Shown in pieces: positions 1 to 7,873 of a DNA stretch of 64,000 nt. Each line of letters opens with the position of its first letter. Position 1 is the stretch's first letter. The DNA is from a virus: positions 1-64,000 of the IMG/VR virus record IMGVR_UViG_3300009159_008968. The stretch is one strand, 5' to 3'. The position numbers and the translations under genes are program-made. The notes under the pieces were generated by a model, which was not told the DNA's origin, searched no databases, and worked only from the letters and a program-made list of their open reading frames with translations.

Positions 1-744
1 AACCATTACATAGTCAGCACCTATAGCTAAAGCCTTAATTATATCTGAATATTTTTTCATTCCACCATCTGCTACAATCTTTGCTTCACATTCATGAGAA
101 ATTTTTAATTGATAACATTCTTGTATTAATGAACCCATTGGATATCCAATGGCCGTCTGTTGCGTTGTTAAACAGCCCCCTCCATTGCCCACGCCTAATC
201 TCACAAAACTGCAACCAGCTCTAGACAATTCAACATAAGAATATGGATTAGCGACATTTCCGGCCATTATAATAAGTTTGTCTCCGTATCTATCTTTTGC
301 AATAGATATTGATTTTTTTAAAGTATCAATATGTCCATTTGCAGTATCAATACAAACATTTATTTCTTCGTCATTTTTAAAATGATAATCATTATCAATA
401 AATTTTATAATAAAATCATTTAAAGAATAAGAAACAAAACACATTTTTCCATTAATGTTATATCTATCTGTTTCAATTCCTCTAGGATAGCAAATATTTA
501 TGTTATTAGAAATAAAAAAATCCCTATTTTCTTTTGATACTACTGTGTCCATAGGAGCAGTAATTAATGGCAAATGCTCATAATTTGAATGGCGGTATTC
601 ATGATGATAGGTTATTGAAATTATTGATCTAGAACTAATTTCTGTAGTAATAGCAGGTTCTATTAGAATGTCATCAAAATCAAATTTTGGTTCTGTTGAA
701 TTCTGAATTTTCTTAGTAGAAAATAATTCTTGAGATTTGAGCAT
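1..744 (-). CDS. IMP dehydrogenase / GMP reductase family protein (partial, C-terminus beyond window)
   Basis: Purine nucleotide enzyme of the IMPDH/GMPR TIM-barrel family, acting on IMP or GMP in the cytoplasm. My translation from ATG at 744 gives 248 residues with no stop before base 1. Visible family motifs are LITAPMDTV (about 60-68), IDTANGH (132-138), IMAGNV (159-164), the flexible catalytic loop with GGGCLTT (Cys191) and IVADGGMKKYSDI (223-235), where the ribose-phosphate site lies. Only about 95 residues separate APMDTV from AGNV, so no CBS pair is inserted; this fits GMP reductase or a CBS-less IMPDH. Sequence alone does not decide which reaction is catalysed. It lies at the end of a leftward series. 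A phage copy would adjust the guanine/adenine nucleotide pool during replication. Confidence 0.85.
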   Translation of the reverse strand, partial: MLKSQELFSTKKIQNSTEPKFDFDDILIEPAITTEISSRSIISITYHHEYRHSNYEHLPLITAPMDTVVSKENRDFFISNNINICYPRGIETDRYNINGKMCFVSYSLNDFIIKFIDNDYHFKNDEEINVCIDTANGHIDTLKKSISIAKDRYGDKLIIMAGNVANPYSYVELSRAGCSFVRLGVGNGGGCLTTQQTAIGYPMGSLIQECYQLKISHECEAKIVADGGMKKYSDIIKALAIGADYVMV

Positions 745-809
745 GTTGTTTAGATTATTCGCAAATATAAATTATTAACCGATAGCACATGATTGATTAC
801 ATGTTTTTT

Positions 810-1256
810 TTAGTAGGTATTATCAGCCTCAGCTGACTCATTAATCATTTTAGAATTATACAGTTTACGATAAACTGAATCAAATCTCTTATCCAGAGTT
901 CTTTCCATTTCATCATTATTTCTGTCAATTCTCTGATGAATTTCATCATCTTTTCTTGATAGCCATTCTACCTGTCTACCAAGAACATCATGTTGTTCAT
1001 CAAATTTCCTCCAAATAATTTGGAGTTGCATCTCAATGTCATTTTTGACATTCTTTAAATTATCACCATGATTTAGACTTCGTGATTCAAATTCAGAATA
1101 AATATTTTTGAATTCGTCCTTAAAATCTTTACACAAAATCTCTAGTTCAGAGACCCTATGATTTAACTTTGCAATTGCCCAAACGAGAACGCCTAGACCG
1201 ATTGCAGAAGCAGTAACTGCGACTGTAATCAAAATTGTAGCTAATGTTGTTTCCAT
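810..1256 (-). CDS. Membrane-anchored coiled-coil protein, unknown function
   Basis: A 148-residue protein. Residues about 5-30 form one hydrophobic segment (ATILITVAVTASAIGLGVL), followed by about 110 charged residues with a heptad-like pattern typical of a long coiled coil. The topology is an N-terminal anchor with a soluble helical rod; which side of the membrane the rod lies on cannot be told. It stands alone between an IMPDH-like gene and a terminator serving the next leftward genes. A spanin- or signal-anchor-like role is possible, but no lysis gene is adjacent, so I assign no function. Confidence 0.6.
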   Translation of the reverse strand: METTLATILITVAVTASAIGLGVLVWAIAKLNHRVSELEILCKDFKDEFKNIYSEFESRSLNHGDNLKNVKNDIEMQLQIIWRKFDEQHDVLGRQVEWLSRKDDEIHQRIDRNNDEMERTLDKRFDSVYRKLYNSKMINESAEADNTY

Positions 1257-1350
1257 ATAATTATATTTTTTTTAATTTGTTAAGATTTTATATGTAACCA
1301 ACCATGATGCTTCCGGTTATTATAATATTAAAAAATAATTTTTATAAAAC

Positions 1351-1377
1351 AAAAAAAAATCCGACATTTCTGCCGGA
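1351..1377 (-). terminator. Intrinsic terminator of the thioesterase operon
   Basis: Six-base-pair stem (1360-1365 with 1372-1377) followed, on the minus strand, by nine T residues (1351-1359). One pair is G.U on the minus strand but would be A.C on the plus strand, so it works for leftward transcription, ending the operon whose last gene stops at 1383. Confidence 0.8.
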
Positions 1378-1382
1378 CTATA

Positions 1383-2015
1383 TTAAATATTTGTTTCTGA
1401 TAATTTTTTAACTTTTCTCTTTTTCTTTTTAGTTAAATTTATCAACTCTCCTTTTTTAAAAAATTCTTTTTTATCTGTAAACCCATCTAATTTAACTACA
1501 ATAGGATAATCAATTCTACCTTCCATAATTTCTATAACTTCTCCTTCAATTTCATCATCCCATCCAAAATTAGAAGCAAGAATTGCATCTATTTTAACGT
1601 GATCACCCACCTCAATTATATCTCTACTATTTTCAAATCTAAGCTTTACATGTTTTGAAATAGGTATAGATTTTCCTGTTGTTGGATCTATTCTAATAAA
1701 TGTAACATTAGTACAACAAACTATATTTTCTTCATGGGTATAAGGAGAAAAATTACGTGCTTCTATTTTTATGGTAATCGATTTGTTACCTATAGAAATA
1801 ATTTCACCGTATAGTTTTATTATTTCTCCTACTTTCACTGGTGACTTAAAAACAACTTGTTCCATAGTTCCTGTTACAACGTGAGGGGTATAACATTTTT
1901 CTGTTGCATATGATGCTGCAGCTTGATCAATCCAAGAAAGTATTTCTCCTCCAAAAAGATTACCATTAATACCAATGTTTTTTGTCATACAAATATGACT
2001 ACTTATAAGTTCCAT
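1383..2015 (-). CDS. Hotdog-fold acyl-CoA thioesterase (YciA/BACH-like) with extra C-terminal domain
   Basis: Residues about 1-125 match the acyl-CoA thioesterase hotdog family: GINGNLFGGEILSWIDQAAA (around the active-site helix), VVTGTMEQVVFKSPVKVGE and CCTNVTFIRID as the closing strand. These enzymes hydrolyse acyl-CoA thioesters. The family is usually 120-160 residues; here about 70 more residues follow, beta-rich with a lysine-rich tail (GDHVKIDAILASNFGWDDE to KKKKRKVKKLSE), resembling a small SH3-like barrel. The start overlaps the upstream stop as TAATG, so the gene is translationally coupled to the PcfJ-like gene. Thioesterases are rare in phages and the role is unclear. The fold call is firm; the substrate is unknown. 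Confidence 0.8.
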   Translation of the reverse strand: MELISSHICMTKNIGINGNLFGGEILSWIDQAAASYATEKCYTPHVVTGTMEQVVFKSPVKVGEIIKLYGEIISIGNKSITIKIEARNFSPYTHEENIVCCTNVTFIRIDPTTGKSIPISKHVKLRFENSRDIIEVGDHVKIDAILASNFGWDDEIEGEVIEIMEGRIDYPIVVKLDGFTDKKEFFKKGELINLTKKKKRKVKKLSETNI

Positions 2016-2689
2016 TAATTTATTTTTAATTTTAGTAATTTAAGTAGTTCTTCATCTAATCTTTTATCTTGATCTGGATTAATAGCATACAACGCAAATT
2101 CTGCTATCATATTCATATATTTTGACTTTGGCACTTCATTACATTTACCACGAGTTTGTATCTCTCTTCCAGTTTTATTACAAATTTCTATAGTAACGTG
2201 CGGAATATTATTTTTATCTCTAAGGGATAAAATTAAAATTTCTTTTCGTTTTAATCTGTTTATATATGAAAAACCGCCAACACAATTACCCATCAATTCA
2301 CCCTCAAGAGGCAAATCATCTGGTTTTAATTTCAGAAAAAAATGTTCACTATCAGAACAATTATACACTATTCTAGACTCAACTAAATTTTGTTTTGATA
2401 CGTTTTTAAAATTTTGTTTGAGAGATATATGCCATTCTTCTGATTTGGTCAATGCTTCTTCAAAACCAAATCTTAAAATATCTGGTTTTTCAATTTGAGC
2501 CCAATCAACTATATATCTTACTTTTTCTATGTTTAATATGTTGGGATTTTTTTTTGATTCTTTAGCTAACCAAACATTGTATTTTGAACTTCCGATACCT
2601 TGTGAAATATCAAGTATTTGATATAATAAATCTTCAGATATCTTAAATTTATCAATTAAAAATTTGCTCTTTTTATCAATCGTAGACAT
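2015..2689 (-). CDS. PcfJ-like domain protein
   Basis: A 224-residue protein. The C-terminal half carries the signature of the PcfJ-like family: MGNCVGGFSYINRLKRKE, then LSLRDKNNIPHVTIEI and IQTRGKCNEVP. PcfJ-like proteins occur on conjugative elements and phages, and their biochemical activity is not established. The N-terminal 90 residues are helical and unrecognised. It is the middle gene of a leftward operon: it overlaps the 91-residue upstream gene by 14 nt and its stop overlaps the thioesterase start. A second, larger PcfJ-like protein is encoded at 9832-11700. Confidence 0.65.
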   Translation of the reverse strand: MSTIDKKSKFLIDKFKISEDLLYQILDISQGIGSSKYNVWLAKESKKNPNILNIEKVRYIVDWAQIEKPDILRFGFEEALTKSEEWHISLKQNFKNVSKQNLVESRIVYNCSDSEHFFLKLKPDDLPLEGELMGNCVGGFSYINRLKRKEILILSLRDKNNIPHVTIEICNKTGREIQTRGKCNEVPKSKYMNMIAEFALYAINPDQDKRLDEELLKLLKLKIN

Positions 2690-2951
2690 AAATTGTAATC
2701 TTATAATTTGAATTCCCTATGTCTTCTTTTATATAGGAACCATGGTGAAATTTATCTTCACCAAATTGGATTTTATTTTTTCTATAAGTAATCTTAAACT
2801 CAAAATGGTTAGCATATTCTTGAGATTCTACCATTTTAAAATCTATTATTGTATAACACTTTAATGCAACTCTTAATTTATGTTGAAGTTGTGTCAAAGT
2901 ACGTCTGTCAAACAATTCTTGTTCAACTACATATTCATAAGGTTTAATCAT
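2676..2951 (-). CDS. Conserved-looking small protein, unknown function
   Basis: A 91-residue protein, alpha then beta in character (helix LTQLQHKLRVALKCY, then strands ending KITIYVYD). No family is recognised. It starts 5 nt after the AT-hook gene ends and overlaps the PcfJ-like gene by 14 nt, so it belongs to the same leftward operon driven by the host-type promoter at 3634-3663. Confidence 0.55.
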   Translation of the reverse strand: MIKPYEYVVEQELFDRRTLTQLQHKLRVALKCYTIIDFKMVESQEYANHFEFKITYRKNKIQFGEDKFHHGSYIKEDIGNSNYKITIYVYD

Positions 2952-2955
2952 ATAA

Positions 2956-3594
2956 TTAATTTGTTAACTTTATCTTTCTTGGTCTTCCTCTCTTTTTGTT
3001 ATCAACACTTTCAATATCAACTTGGATTATCGTTTTTTTTTCTGTCTTTACTGATCCTTTAGGACGGCCACGGCCTTTTTTAGATTCAGATGAATCTTTT
3101 TCTTCAGTTTGTACTTTTACAGTTCCTTTAGGGCGACCACGACCTTTTTTAGGTTGTGATGAATCTTCTGTTTCAGTTTTAATTTTTGCAGTACCTTTGG
3201 GGCGACCACGACCTTTTTTTTCAGCTGGCATATCTTCATCTAAATCTTCATCATAAGAGTCCATACCTTTTGGAATTTCAAGAACTTCAAATTCATTAAG
3301 TGCTTCTTCCAAATCATCTTCATCATCTTCTAAGGCAATTTTAGCAGGTTTAGAAATTTTAAAAGTACCAGATTCAAAAAATGATTTATAATAATTTACA
3401 AAATCCGGTTTATCATTTTCTCGATTAACATTGATTATTCTTTTCTTTTCATAAATAAGTATTTGCTTATTTATTTCACTACCATTTTCAGTGTATAAAA
3501 CCTGATTAGGTTTCATGTTGACAATAATTTTTTCACCATTCAATTTGTTTATCGAAAGATTTAAATCTTGCTGAGAAGTGTTTTTGATTTTCAT
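2956..3594 (-). CDS. Four-AT-hook DNA-binding protein
   Basis: A 212-residue protein. Residues 1-60 form a small beta-rich region; residues 85-125 are very acidic. The C-terminal third carries four AT-hooks (GRGRPKG at about 128, 151 and 173, and RGRPRK at about 202) spaced about 23 residues apart by acidic or polar linkers. AT-hooks insert the GRP core into the minor groove of AT tracts, so a nucleoid-like, packaging or transcriptional role on an AT-rich genome is plausible. It is first in a leftward operon and has the best host-type promoter among protein genes here. The family of the N-terminal domain is unknown. Confidence 0.75.
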   Translation of the reverse strand: MKIKNTSQQDLNLSINKLNGEKIIVNMKPNQVLYTENGSEINKQILIYEKKRIINVNRENDKPDFVNYYKSFFESGTFKISKPAKIALEDDEDDLEEALNEFEVLEIPKGMDSYDEDLDEDMPAEKKGRGRPKGTAKIKTETEDSSQPKKGRGRPKGTVKVQTEEKDSSESKKGRGRPKGSVKTEKKTIIQVDIESVDNKKRGRPRKIKLTN

Positions 3595-3633
3595 AGTGTT
3601 TTAATTTATTGATTTTTAATTTTTTAATTATTA

Positions 3634-3663
3634 CAAATATATCTAGGTAAAATCGAAATACAA
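3634..3663 (-). promoter_or_regulatory. Bacteroidetes-type promoter for the AT-hook operon
   Basis: On the minus strand TTG (3663-3661), exactly 19 nt, then TATATTTG (3641-3634). This matches the Bacteroidetes primary-sigma consensus (TTG, 19-21 nt, TAnnTTTG). The gene starts 40 nt downstream. Confidence 0.75.
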
Positions 3664-3720
3664 ATAAAGAATTAAAAAAAATTATTAACCGAATTAATTA
3701 TTTATAACTTATTGATAATC

Positions 3721-3754
3721 AATAAAAAAGCCGAATTATTGTTAATTCGGCTTT
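3721..3754. terminator. Intrinsic terminator downstream of the 505-residue protein gene
   Basis: Perfect stem GCCGAATTA (3730-3738) with TAATTCGGC (3743-3751), flanked by A/T tracts. On the minus strand it is followed by TTTTTT, which ends the gene finishing at 3776 before the AT-hook promoter. Confidence 0.8.
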
Positions 3755-3775
3755 CATAAAAATAGGATTATAAAA

Positions 3776-5293
3776 TTATAAACTATTAGGATTTAGAACA
3801 AATGTCATAGTATTTAAATCTAAAATGTATTTTTTGCTCTCATTTAAAAAATCTTTCTTATAAAATTTATATTGTGTTCCGAAAGAAGAACTTGGCTTCT
3901 CAACAAATACCATTTCTTCAGCTAATTGATTATCGTCATCTGATTGAATCATATCTTTTTCAAAATATTCTACTTCATCAGAAGGTTCAAAACCACCTTT
4001 TCCAAGAGGAGGAACTAAAGGCAAATCATCATAATTTTCAGGATCAATAACTTTTTCTGCTTCTTTTATAGATTCATATAATTTAAAGTTAGAAAGTTTT
4101 GACCATCTTTCTTTTTTATATTCATCAGTTGTTTTCTCTGTAATAAGATATTTTTTGTTGATTCCTTTCTCTTTATTTTCAGATTCTGTAAATATTTTTT
4201 TCTTAGTTAAATCAGGTTTTTTTGATTCATTGTTTATACCAAATTGACCTTCTCCATAACCCCATTTAGCCAATTGTTCAGGAGTAGCATTATGTAATCC
4301 TTGAATAAAGTTTTGTTTCATTCCTTTAGGAATATAACCAGATCCCGGTTCTAATTCAACCGTAGTATAGAAAGATTCGTTCTTTTGAGGAACTACATTG
4401 TAATCTTTATCAACCTTAGGTCTTTTATTCTTTTTAGATGCAAAATAAGGAGTGTCATATCTAAAAGGTCCGGCACTGCTACCAGCAGGTCCACCAGCAG
4501 TTGCTGTTAACTCTTCCACGGTTCCCTGTTCATCCTTGTTTGATTTTTCGTCATCTAAGAACATTTTTCTTTTGCTTTTACCATTTTTTAAATCAACAGT
4601 ATTTGCTTTTTTAATTTTATCTATATTTGGTTCAATTTTATCTTTTCCTTCAGAAATAATTTCTTCTTCATCAGAAAACAATTCTTTGATTGTTAATTTT
4701 TTCATTGTATTAATTTTTTTATTTTCTTCAACGGTAGAAGCTGTACCGGTTTCAGTTTTATCTTGTACTCCTAATCTAGTATTAATTAAGTATTCAATTT
4801 CTTTTTGTGCAATTTCAAAAAATATTTTTTGTAATGTCTTTTTTATTTCAGGCAAACTCTTTGTTTTTAATATAAACTTTTTATGAAATGTATAAGACTG
4901 TCCATTTTTTTCTTTGATACCTCTAAAAACACCAGCTTCTGTTGTTTTATATTGTACCATTAAAGTATCTGCTTCATAAACTGAATTTATATCAGAAGAC
5001 AATCTTTTACTACCATATACAACATATTTTGTAAAAGTAGTCACAGTTTTATTTTGAACCGTTATTGTATACTTACCCTCATTAGCACCAAAACCATAAG
5101 CTCTACCTGAGCCATAAACTCCAGCAGGTTTATCATTTTTTTCAATACCTTTTTCCTCAAAAGCTTTTTCAGTTTGAGCCAATAATTCTTCTCTTATAAT
5201 ATCTACAACACTATGTTCAATATCAAGTTTCTCTTGATATTCTTCACTTCTTTTAACTTCAGCATTCGTAGACAATGATTTATCTTTTGCCAT
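3776..5293 (-). CDS. Putative virion/internal-head protein, possible fusion of two tagged proteins
   Basis: A 505-residue, lysine/glutamate-rich protein of no recognised family. Residues 1-195 form one domain (GVYGSGRAYGFGANEGKYT, then a beta-rich stretch). At residue 197 an internal methionine begins MKKLTIKELFSDEEE, nearly the same as the N-terminus MEKFTIKDIFSGDENENK of the product of 7293-7856, and the DNA upstream of both methionines is alike (A-rich AATAAAAAAAT). The remainder is low-complexity with short conserved patches (FRYDTPYFASKKNKRPKV, LVPPLGKGGFEP). A late-type promoter motif lies 13-26 nt upstream. The gene may be a fusion, or ATG 4705 may be an internal start giving a second product of 309 residues. 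Confidence 0.7.
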   Translation of the reverse strand: MAKDKSLSTNAEVKRSEEYQEKLDIEHSVVDIIREELLAQTEKAFEEKGIEKNDKPAGVYGSGRAYGFGANEGKYTITVQNKTVTTFTKYVVYGSKRLSSDINSVYEADTLMVQYKTTEAGVFRGIKEKNGQSYTFHKKFILKTKSLPEIKKTLQKIFFEIAQKEIEYLINTRLGVQDKTETGTASTVEENKKINTMKKLTIKELFSDEEEIISEGKDKIEPNIDKIKKANTVDLKNGKSKRKMFLDDEKSNKDEQGTVEELTATAGGPAGSSAGPFRYDTPYFASKKNKRPKVDKDYNVVPQKNESFYTTVELEPGSGYIPKGMKQNFIQGLHNATPEQLAKWGYGEGQFGINNESKKPDLTKKKIFTESENKEKGINKKYLITEKTTDEYKKERWSKLSNFKLYESIKEAEKVIDPENYDDLPLVPPLGKGGFEPSDEVEYFEKDMIQSDDDNQLAEEMVFVEKPSSSFGTQYKFYKKDFLNESKKYILDLNTMTFVLNPNSL

Positions 5294-5305
5294 TACTTAA
5301 TATAA

Positions 5306-5319
5306 TTTTAAATAAATAG
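5306..5319 (-). promoter_or_regulatory. Candidate late promoter (CTATTTATTTAAAA)
   Basis: Copy of the recurrent motif, 13-26 nt before the ATG at 5293. Confidence 0.5.
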
Positions 5320-5330
5320 CTTATAAAAAT

Positions 5331-5354
5331 AAAAAAACCCAGAGATCTGGGTTT
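5331..5354 (-). terminator. Intrinsic terminator of the 6.7-5.4 kb operon
   Basis: Perfect palindromic stem AAACCCAGA/TCTGGGTTT at 5335-5354, followed on the minus strand by a T-rich tract. It ends the leftward operon whose last gene stops at 5358. Confidence 0.8.
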
Positions 5355-5357
5355 AAA

Positions 5358-5636
5358 TTATTTAATTAGTCCTTTATTTTTCCAATGAGTCCAGAGGTCT
5401 CTGTTTTCTATTGGAAATCCGGGATTATCAAGATATATTTTTTCTTTATATTGGAAACCTTTAAATTTTTTAATTTTTCTTATTTCACCTGTAAAAAAAC
5501 CATTTTGGTCTTTTACACGATACTCTACTTCCTCAAAAACCTTTTTAGAGTTTAACCAAAATTTATAGTTCCAAATAGCATTTTTAAGATAAAATCTTAA
5601 ATTAGAAAAATACCATTTTTTTTGCATTAAATTCAT
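5358..5636 (-). CDS. Small protein, unknown function
   Basis: A 92-residue basic, aromatic-rich protein (KKWYFSNLRFYLKNAIWNYK near the start). No family is recognised and there is no clear membrane segment. It is the last gene of the leftward operon that begins at 6682, 5 nt after its neighbour, and is followed by a strong terminator. Confidence 0.5.
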   Translation of the reverse strand: MNLMQKKWYFSNLRFYLKNAIWNYKFWLNSKKVFEEVEYRVKDQNGFFTGEIRKIKKFKGFQYKEKIYLDNPGFPIENRDLWTHWKNKGLIK

Positions 5637-5641
5637 TTAGA

Positions 5642-5848
5642 TTAATTAAATGTATAATATAAAGTAGAAAGCAATAGAAATAATACAAAAATAATACCTC
5701 CGATTGCTACAAAACCTAAGATAAATTTATTCATTAGACTTTCAGAGTTATACTCTTCTGATTTTATTAATTGTTTATATTGATAATACAAAAAAATTAA
5801 AAATGTAATATCCACTAAACTATAAATTGTTAATATTATACTAAGCAT
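5642..5848 (-). CDS. Small two-span membrane protein
   Basis: A 68-residue protein with two hydrophobic segments (about 2-22 and 45-65) joined by a charged loop. This fits a small inner-membrane protein. A holin-like role is possible, but it lies far from the endolysin genes and a better holin candidate sits at 14740-15084. It overlaps the upstream gene by 8 nt. Confidence 0.55.
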   Translation of the reverse strand: MLSIILTIYSLVDITFLIFLYYQYKQLIKSEEYNSESLMNKFILGFVAIGGIIFVLFLLLSTLYYTFN

Positions 5849-6128
5849 TTTCGTCTATATTTTTATTTTGATCTTTTTTAAGTTGTTCTTCAAGTAATTC
5901 GGCCAAGCTGTTAACAGAATTTAAATCCATATTATTCTTATTATCACTAATGATAGCCTCAATATTATTAATACAAGAAACTGTCAAAGACATTTCTTTT
6001 ATTAACTCAATTGCTTTTTGTGTATCACCCTGCTGATTACTTCTATTAATAACAATATCAAGCTCAGAAAGAAGAAAATCCCTCTGAGCAAGATAATGTG
6101 AATGGGCTGCTTTTAAAATTTTATTCAT
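5841..6128 (-). CDS. Small helical protein, unknown function
   Basis: A 95-residue, all-helical-looking protein with heptad spacing and an acidic tail. Its ATG overlaps the stop of the upstream gene (TAATG at 6130-6126), so the two are translationally coupled. The coupling suggests it works with the degenerate metallopeptidase-like protein. No family recognised. Confidence 0.55.
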   Translation of the reverse strand: MNKILKAAHSHYLAQRDFLLSELDIVINRSNQQGDTQKAIELIKEMSLTVSCINNIEAIISDNKNNMDLNSVNSLAELLEEQLKKDQNKNIDENA

Positions 6129-6682
6129 TAAATTTGATCTTCTACTGGTTTTTTTGCTTTTTTAGCATTTTTTTCTTTTTCTTTTCTTTCTTCCATTGCA
6201 GAAGCGCAGGAAAGATCAATAACTTCAGAAATTCTCATAACTTTTTCTGCTCCATAAAAATACATGTTAGACACATATTCTTTAGAATCAGGTGCTTTCT
6301 TTTTTAATTTTTCAATCTCTTCACCATCTCCCATATCAACACCGCATAACGCTTTATCTAGTTGAATTATTTTTTGTTCTGGTTCTAATTTAGCCCATAC
6401 ATCATAAAAAATAGTTAAAATAAAATCAAAATCATCATTAACCATTTTTTCAATTTCAGATCTTTTAATTAAATCAAATAGAGAATATCTGCCTCCATCC
6501 TTCTTTGGTTTTGGAGAATAAAGAAATTTAATTCTTTCCGGTAAAACATATTCATTATGTTGATTGTGCTTTACAATGTATTGAGCAATTGCAAGCATTT
6601 CATCGTCTGCATCCATATAAGTTTGCAAATCTTGGATTACTGGTGTAGAGTTTTTTAGGGAATTTAAAAATTGCTGATCCAT
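6128..6682 (-). CDS. Phage metallopeptidase-like protein lacking the zinc motif
   Basis: A 184-residue protein. The segment KPKKDGGRYSLFDLIKRS followed by DDFDFILTIFYDVWAKLEPE and then IIQLDKALCGVDMGD follows the pattern I recall for the putative phage metallopeptidase family, where the last part normally reads LxxHELxHxG. Here both histidines and the glutamate are replaced (LDKALCGV), so the protein should not bind zinc or cleave peptides in the usual way. It may be a non-catalytic derivative used as an adaptor. The C-terminus is a lysine/glutamate coiled tail. It is first in a leftward operon with a possible host-type -7 box (TACATTTG, 6707-6700) 18-25 nt upstream. The family call is from memory and moderate. 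Confidence 0.5.
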   Translation of the reverse strand: MDQQFLNSLKNSTPVIQDLQTYMDADDEMLAIAQYIVKHNQHNEYVLPERIKFLYSPKPKKDGGRYSLFDLIKRSEIEKMVNDDFDFILTIFYDVWAKLEPEQKIIQLDKALCGVDMGDGEEIEKLKKKAPDSKEYVSNMYFYGAEKVMRISEVIDLSCASAMEERKEKEKNAKKAKKPVEDQI

Positions 6683-6761
6683 GTTTATAATTATTTCTAC
6701 AAATGTAATAATTATAAATTATAAAAAAAAATATTCTTTAAAATTTATGTTAAAAAGTTAT

Positions 6762-7292
6762 TTAACAGTCATTAACATCACTTGACTCTCTTAAGCTATT
6801 TTTTATATATGAGAGAGCAGTTCTAGTTCTGGTGTTAGTAGGATCCATCATGTTTTTATGGCCTTTTGGCCTTAAATCCTTACTGCTTTGATTTCTTGAT
6901 TTATGGCTTTCTAGATTATTTTTTACCCAAGTATATCCTGCATCTCCACCCCACAAATTCCACTTTTGAATTAAACCAGAATTATGAATATTTTTTCCAG
7001 CAATTTTTTCTTGTTTTAAATTTTCAATATTATTATCAAAAAAAGCTTTCATTCTTTTTAATTGACCGTGACTCATAGGTTCACCATTCATTATTGAATA
7101 TGCTTTTTTTAATCCTGTTCCTTCTACCTCACCTTTACCAGTTAGTTTATTTTTTGTAACAGCATCAATTGCATTTTTACATGTTTTTTTCATTTGATCA
7201 TTAGGCAAAAAAGATTTGTTACCGTATTGAAATCGGTAATCTTCTTCTAAGATTTCTCTTATTTTTTTACGTAATAAATCAATTGAATCCAT
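6762..7292 (-). CDS. Tagged phage protein with conserved WGGDAGYxWV motif
   Basis: A 176-residue protein. It begins with the recurrent amphipathic tag (DLLRKKIREILEED). Residues 30-130 contain patterns seen in many phage proteins of unknown function: KAYSIMNGEPMSHGQLKRMK, FFDNN, and KWNLWGGDAGYTWVKNNL. The ATG directly abuts the stop of the upstream gene (7293), so the two are coupled. The role is unknown; the tag and neighbours suggest a virion-associated protein. Confidence 0.55.
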   Translation of the reverse strand: MDSIDLLRKKIREILEEDYRFQYGNKSFLPNDQMKKTCKNAIDAVTKNKLTGKGEVEGTGLKKAYSIMNGEPMSHGQLKRMKAFFDNNIENLKQEKIAGKNIHNSGLIQKWNLWGGDAGYTWVKNNLESHKSRNQSSKDLRPKGHKNMMDPTNTRTRTALSYIKNSLRESSDVNDC

Positions 7293-7856
7293 TTAATCTT
7301 TAATCATTTTGAATATCGTTTGTTTTATGTCTAATGGTAATTTAGAATCAAAACCTAAATTATTAAGATTCCAGTTTACTTCATCATAAAAAGACATTTC
7401 TGCTATTGGGGCACCAGAAGTCAAAGTTCTACTAATTGATAACCTTAAGGCTTCATTTGGTTGAAGGTATGTGTAATTTGGATTGTAATTTTTATTAGCA
7501 AGATATAAGTTTGGATTTTCTAAAAAAGTATTAACTGATTTTCCCGGCATATCACCCATAAAATTTGCTACAGTTGTTCCTAATGTAGGATTGTTTAATC
7601 CGGGACCAGAACGTTTTAAACCACCCTGTGGATGAGTTTGAGCTACGTTTGCTTCATCAAGTTTAGCAATCTTTTTAAAACGATTAGTTTCTTTCAACAA
7701 TGCTTCTGAATCAACAGTTTTCTTGTTTTCTTTTAAATAAACTTCTTTTTTTTCATCAAGAGCTTTATTTAAATCAACCATTCTTTGATCCTTTGACGAT
7801 GATTTGTTTTCATTTTCATCACCAGAAAATATATCTTTAATTGTAAATTTTTCCAT
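7293..7856 (-). CDS. Putative internal/virion protein with N-terminal tag
   Basis: I start this at ATG 7856 (187 residues). A longer reading from 7880 uses a TTG inside the end of the upstream gene, and the true N-terminus MEKFTIKDIFSGDENE matches the internal tag of the 505-residue protein at 3776-5293. The body is polar, with RSGPGLNNPTLGTTVANFMG and a more ordered C-terminus (SFYDEVNWNLNNLGFDSKLP). Leftward, 17 nt after the upstream gene and coupled to the downstream one. No known family; a packaged head protein is my inference. Confidence 0.6.
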   Translation of the reverse strand: MEKFTIKDIFSGDENENKSSSKDQRMVDLNKALDEKKEVYLKENKKTVDSEALLKETNRFKKIAKLDEANVAQTHPQGGLKRSGPGLNNPTLGTTVANFMGDMPGKSVNTFLENPNLYLANKNYNPNYTYLQPNEALRLSISRTLTSGAPIAEMSFYDEVNWNLNNLGFDSKLPLDIKQTIFKMIKD

Positions 7857-7873
7857 TTTATTTTTTTTATTTT

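Noticed and set aside
4452-4886. Plus-strand open frame of 144 codons opposite the 505-residue protein
   Set aside because: Antisense shadow; hydrophobic, serine-rich composition expected from the complement of lysine/glutamate-rich codons.
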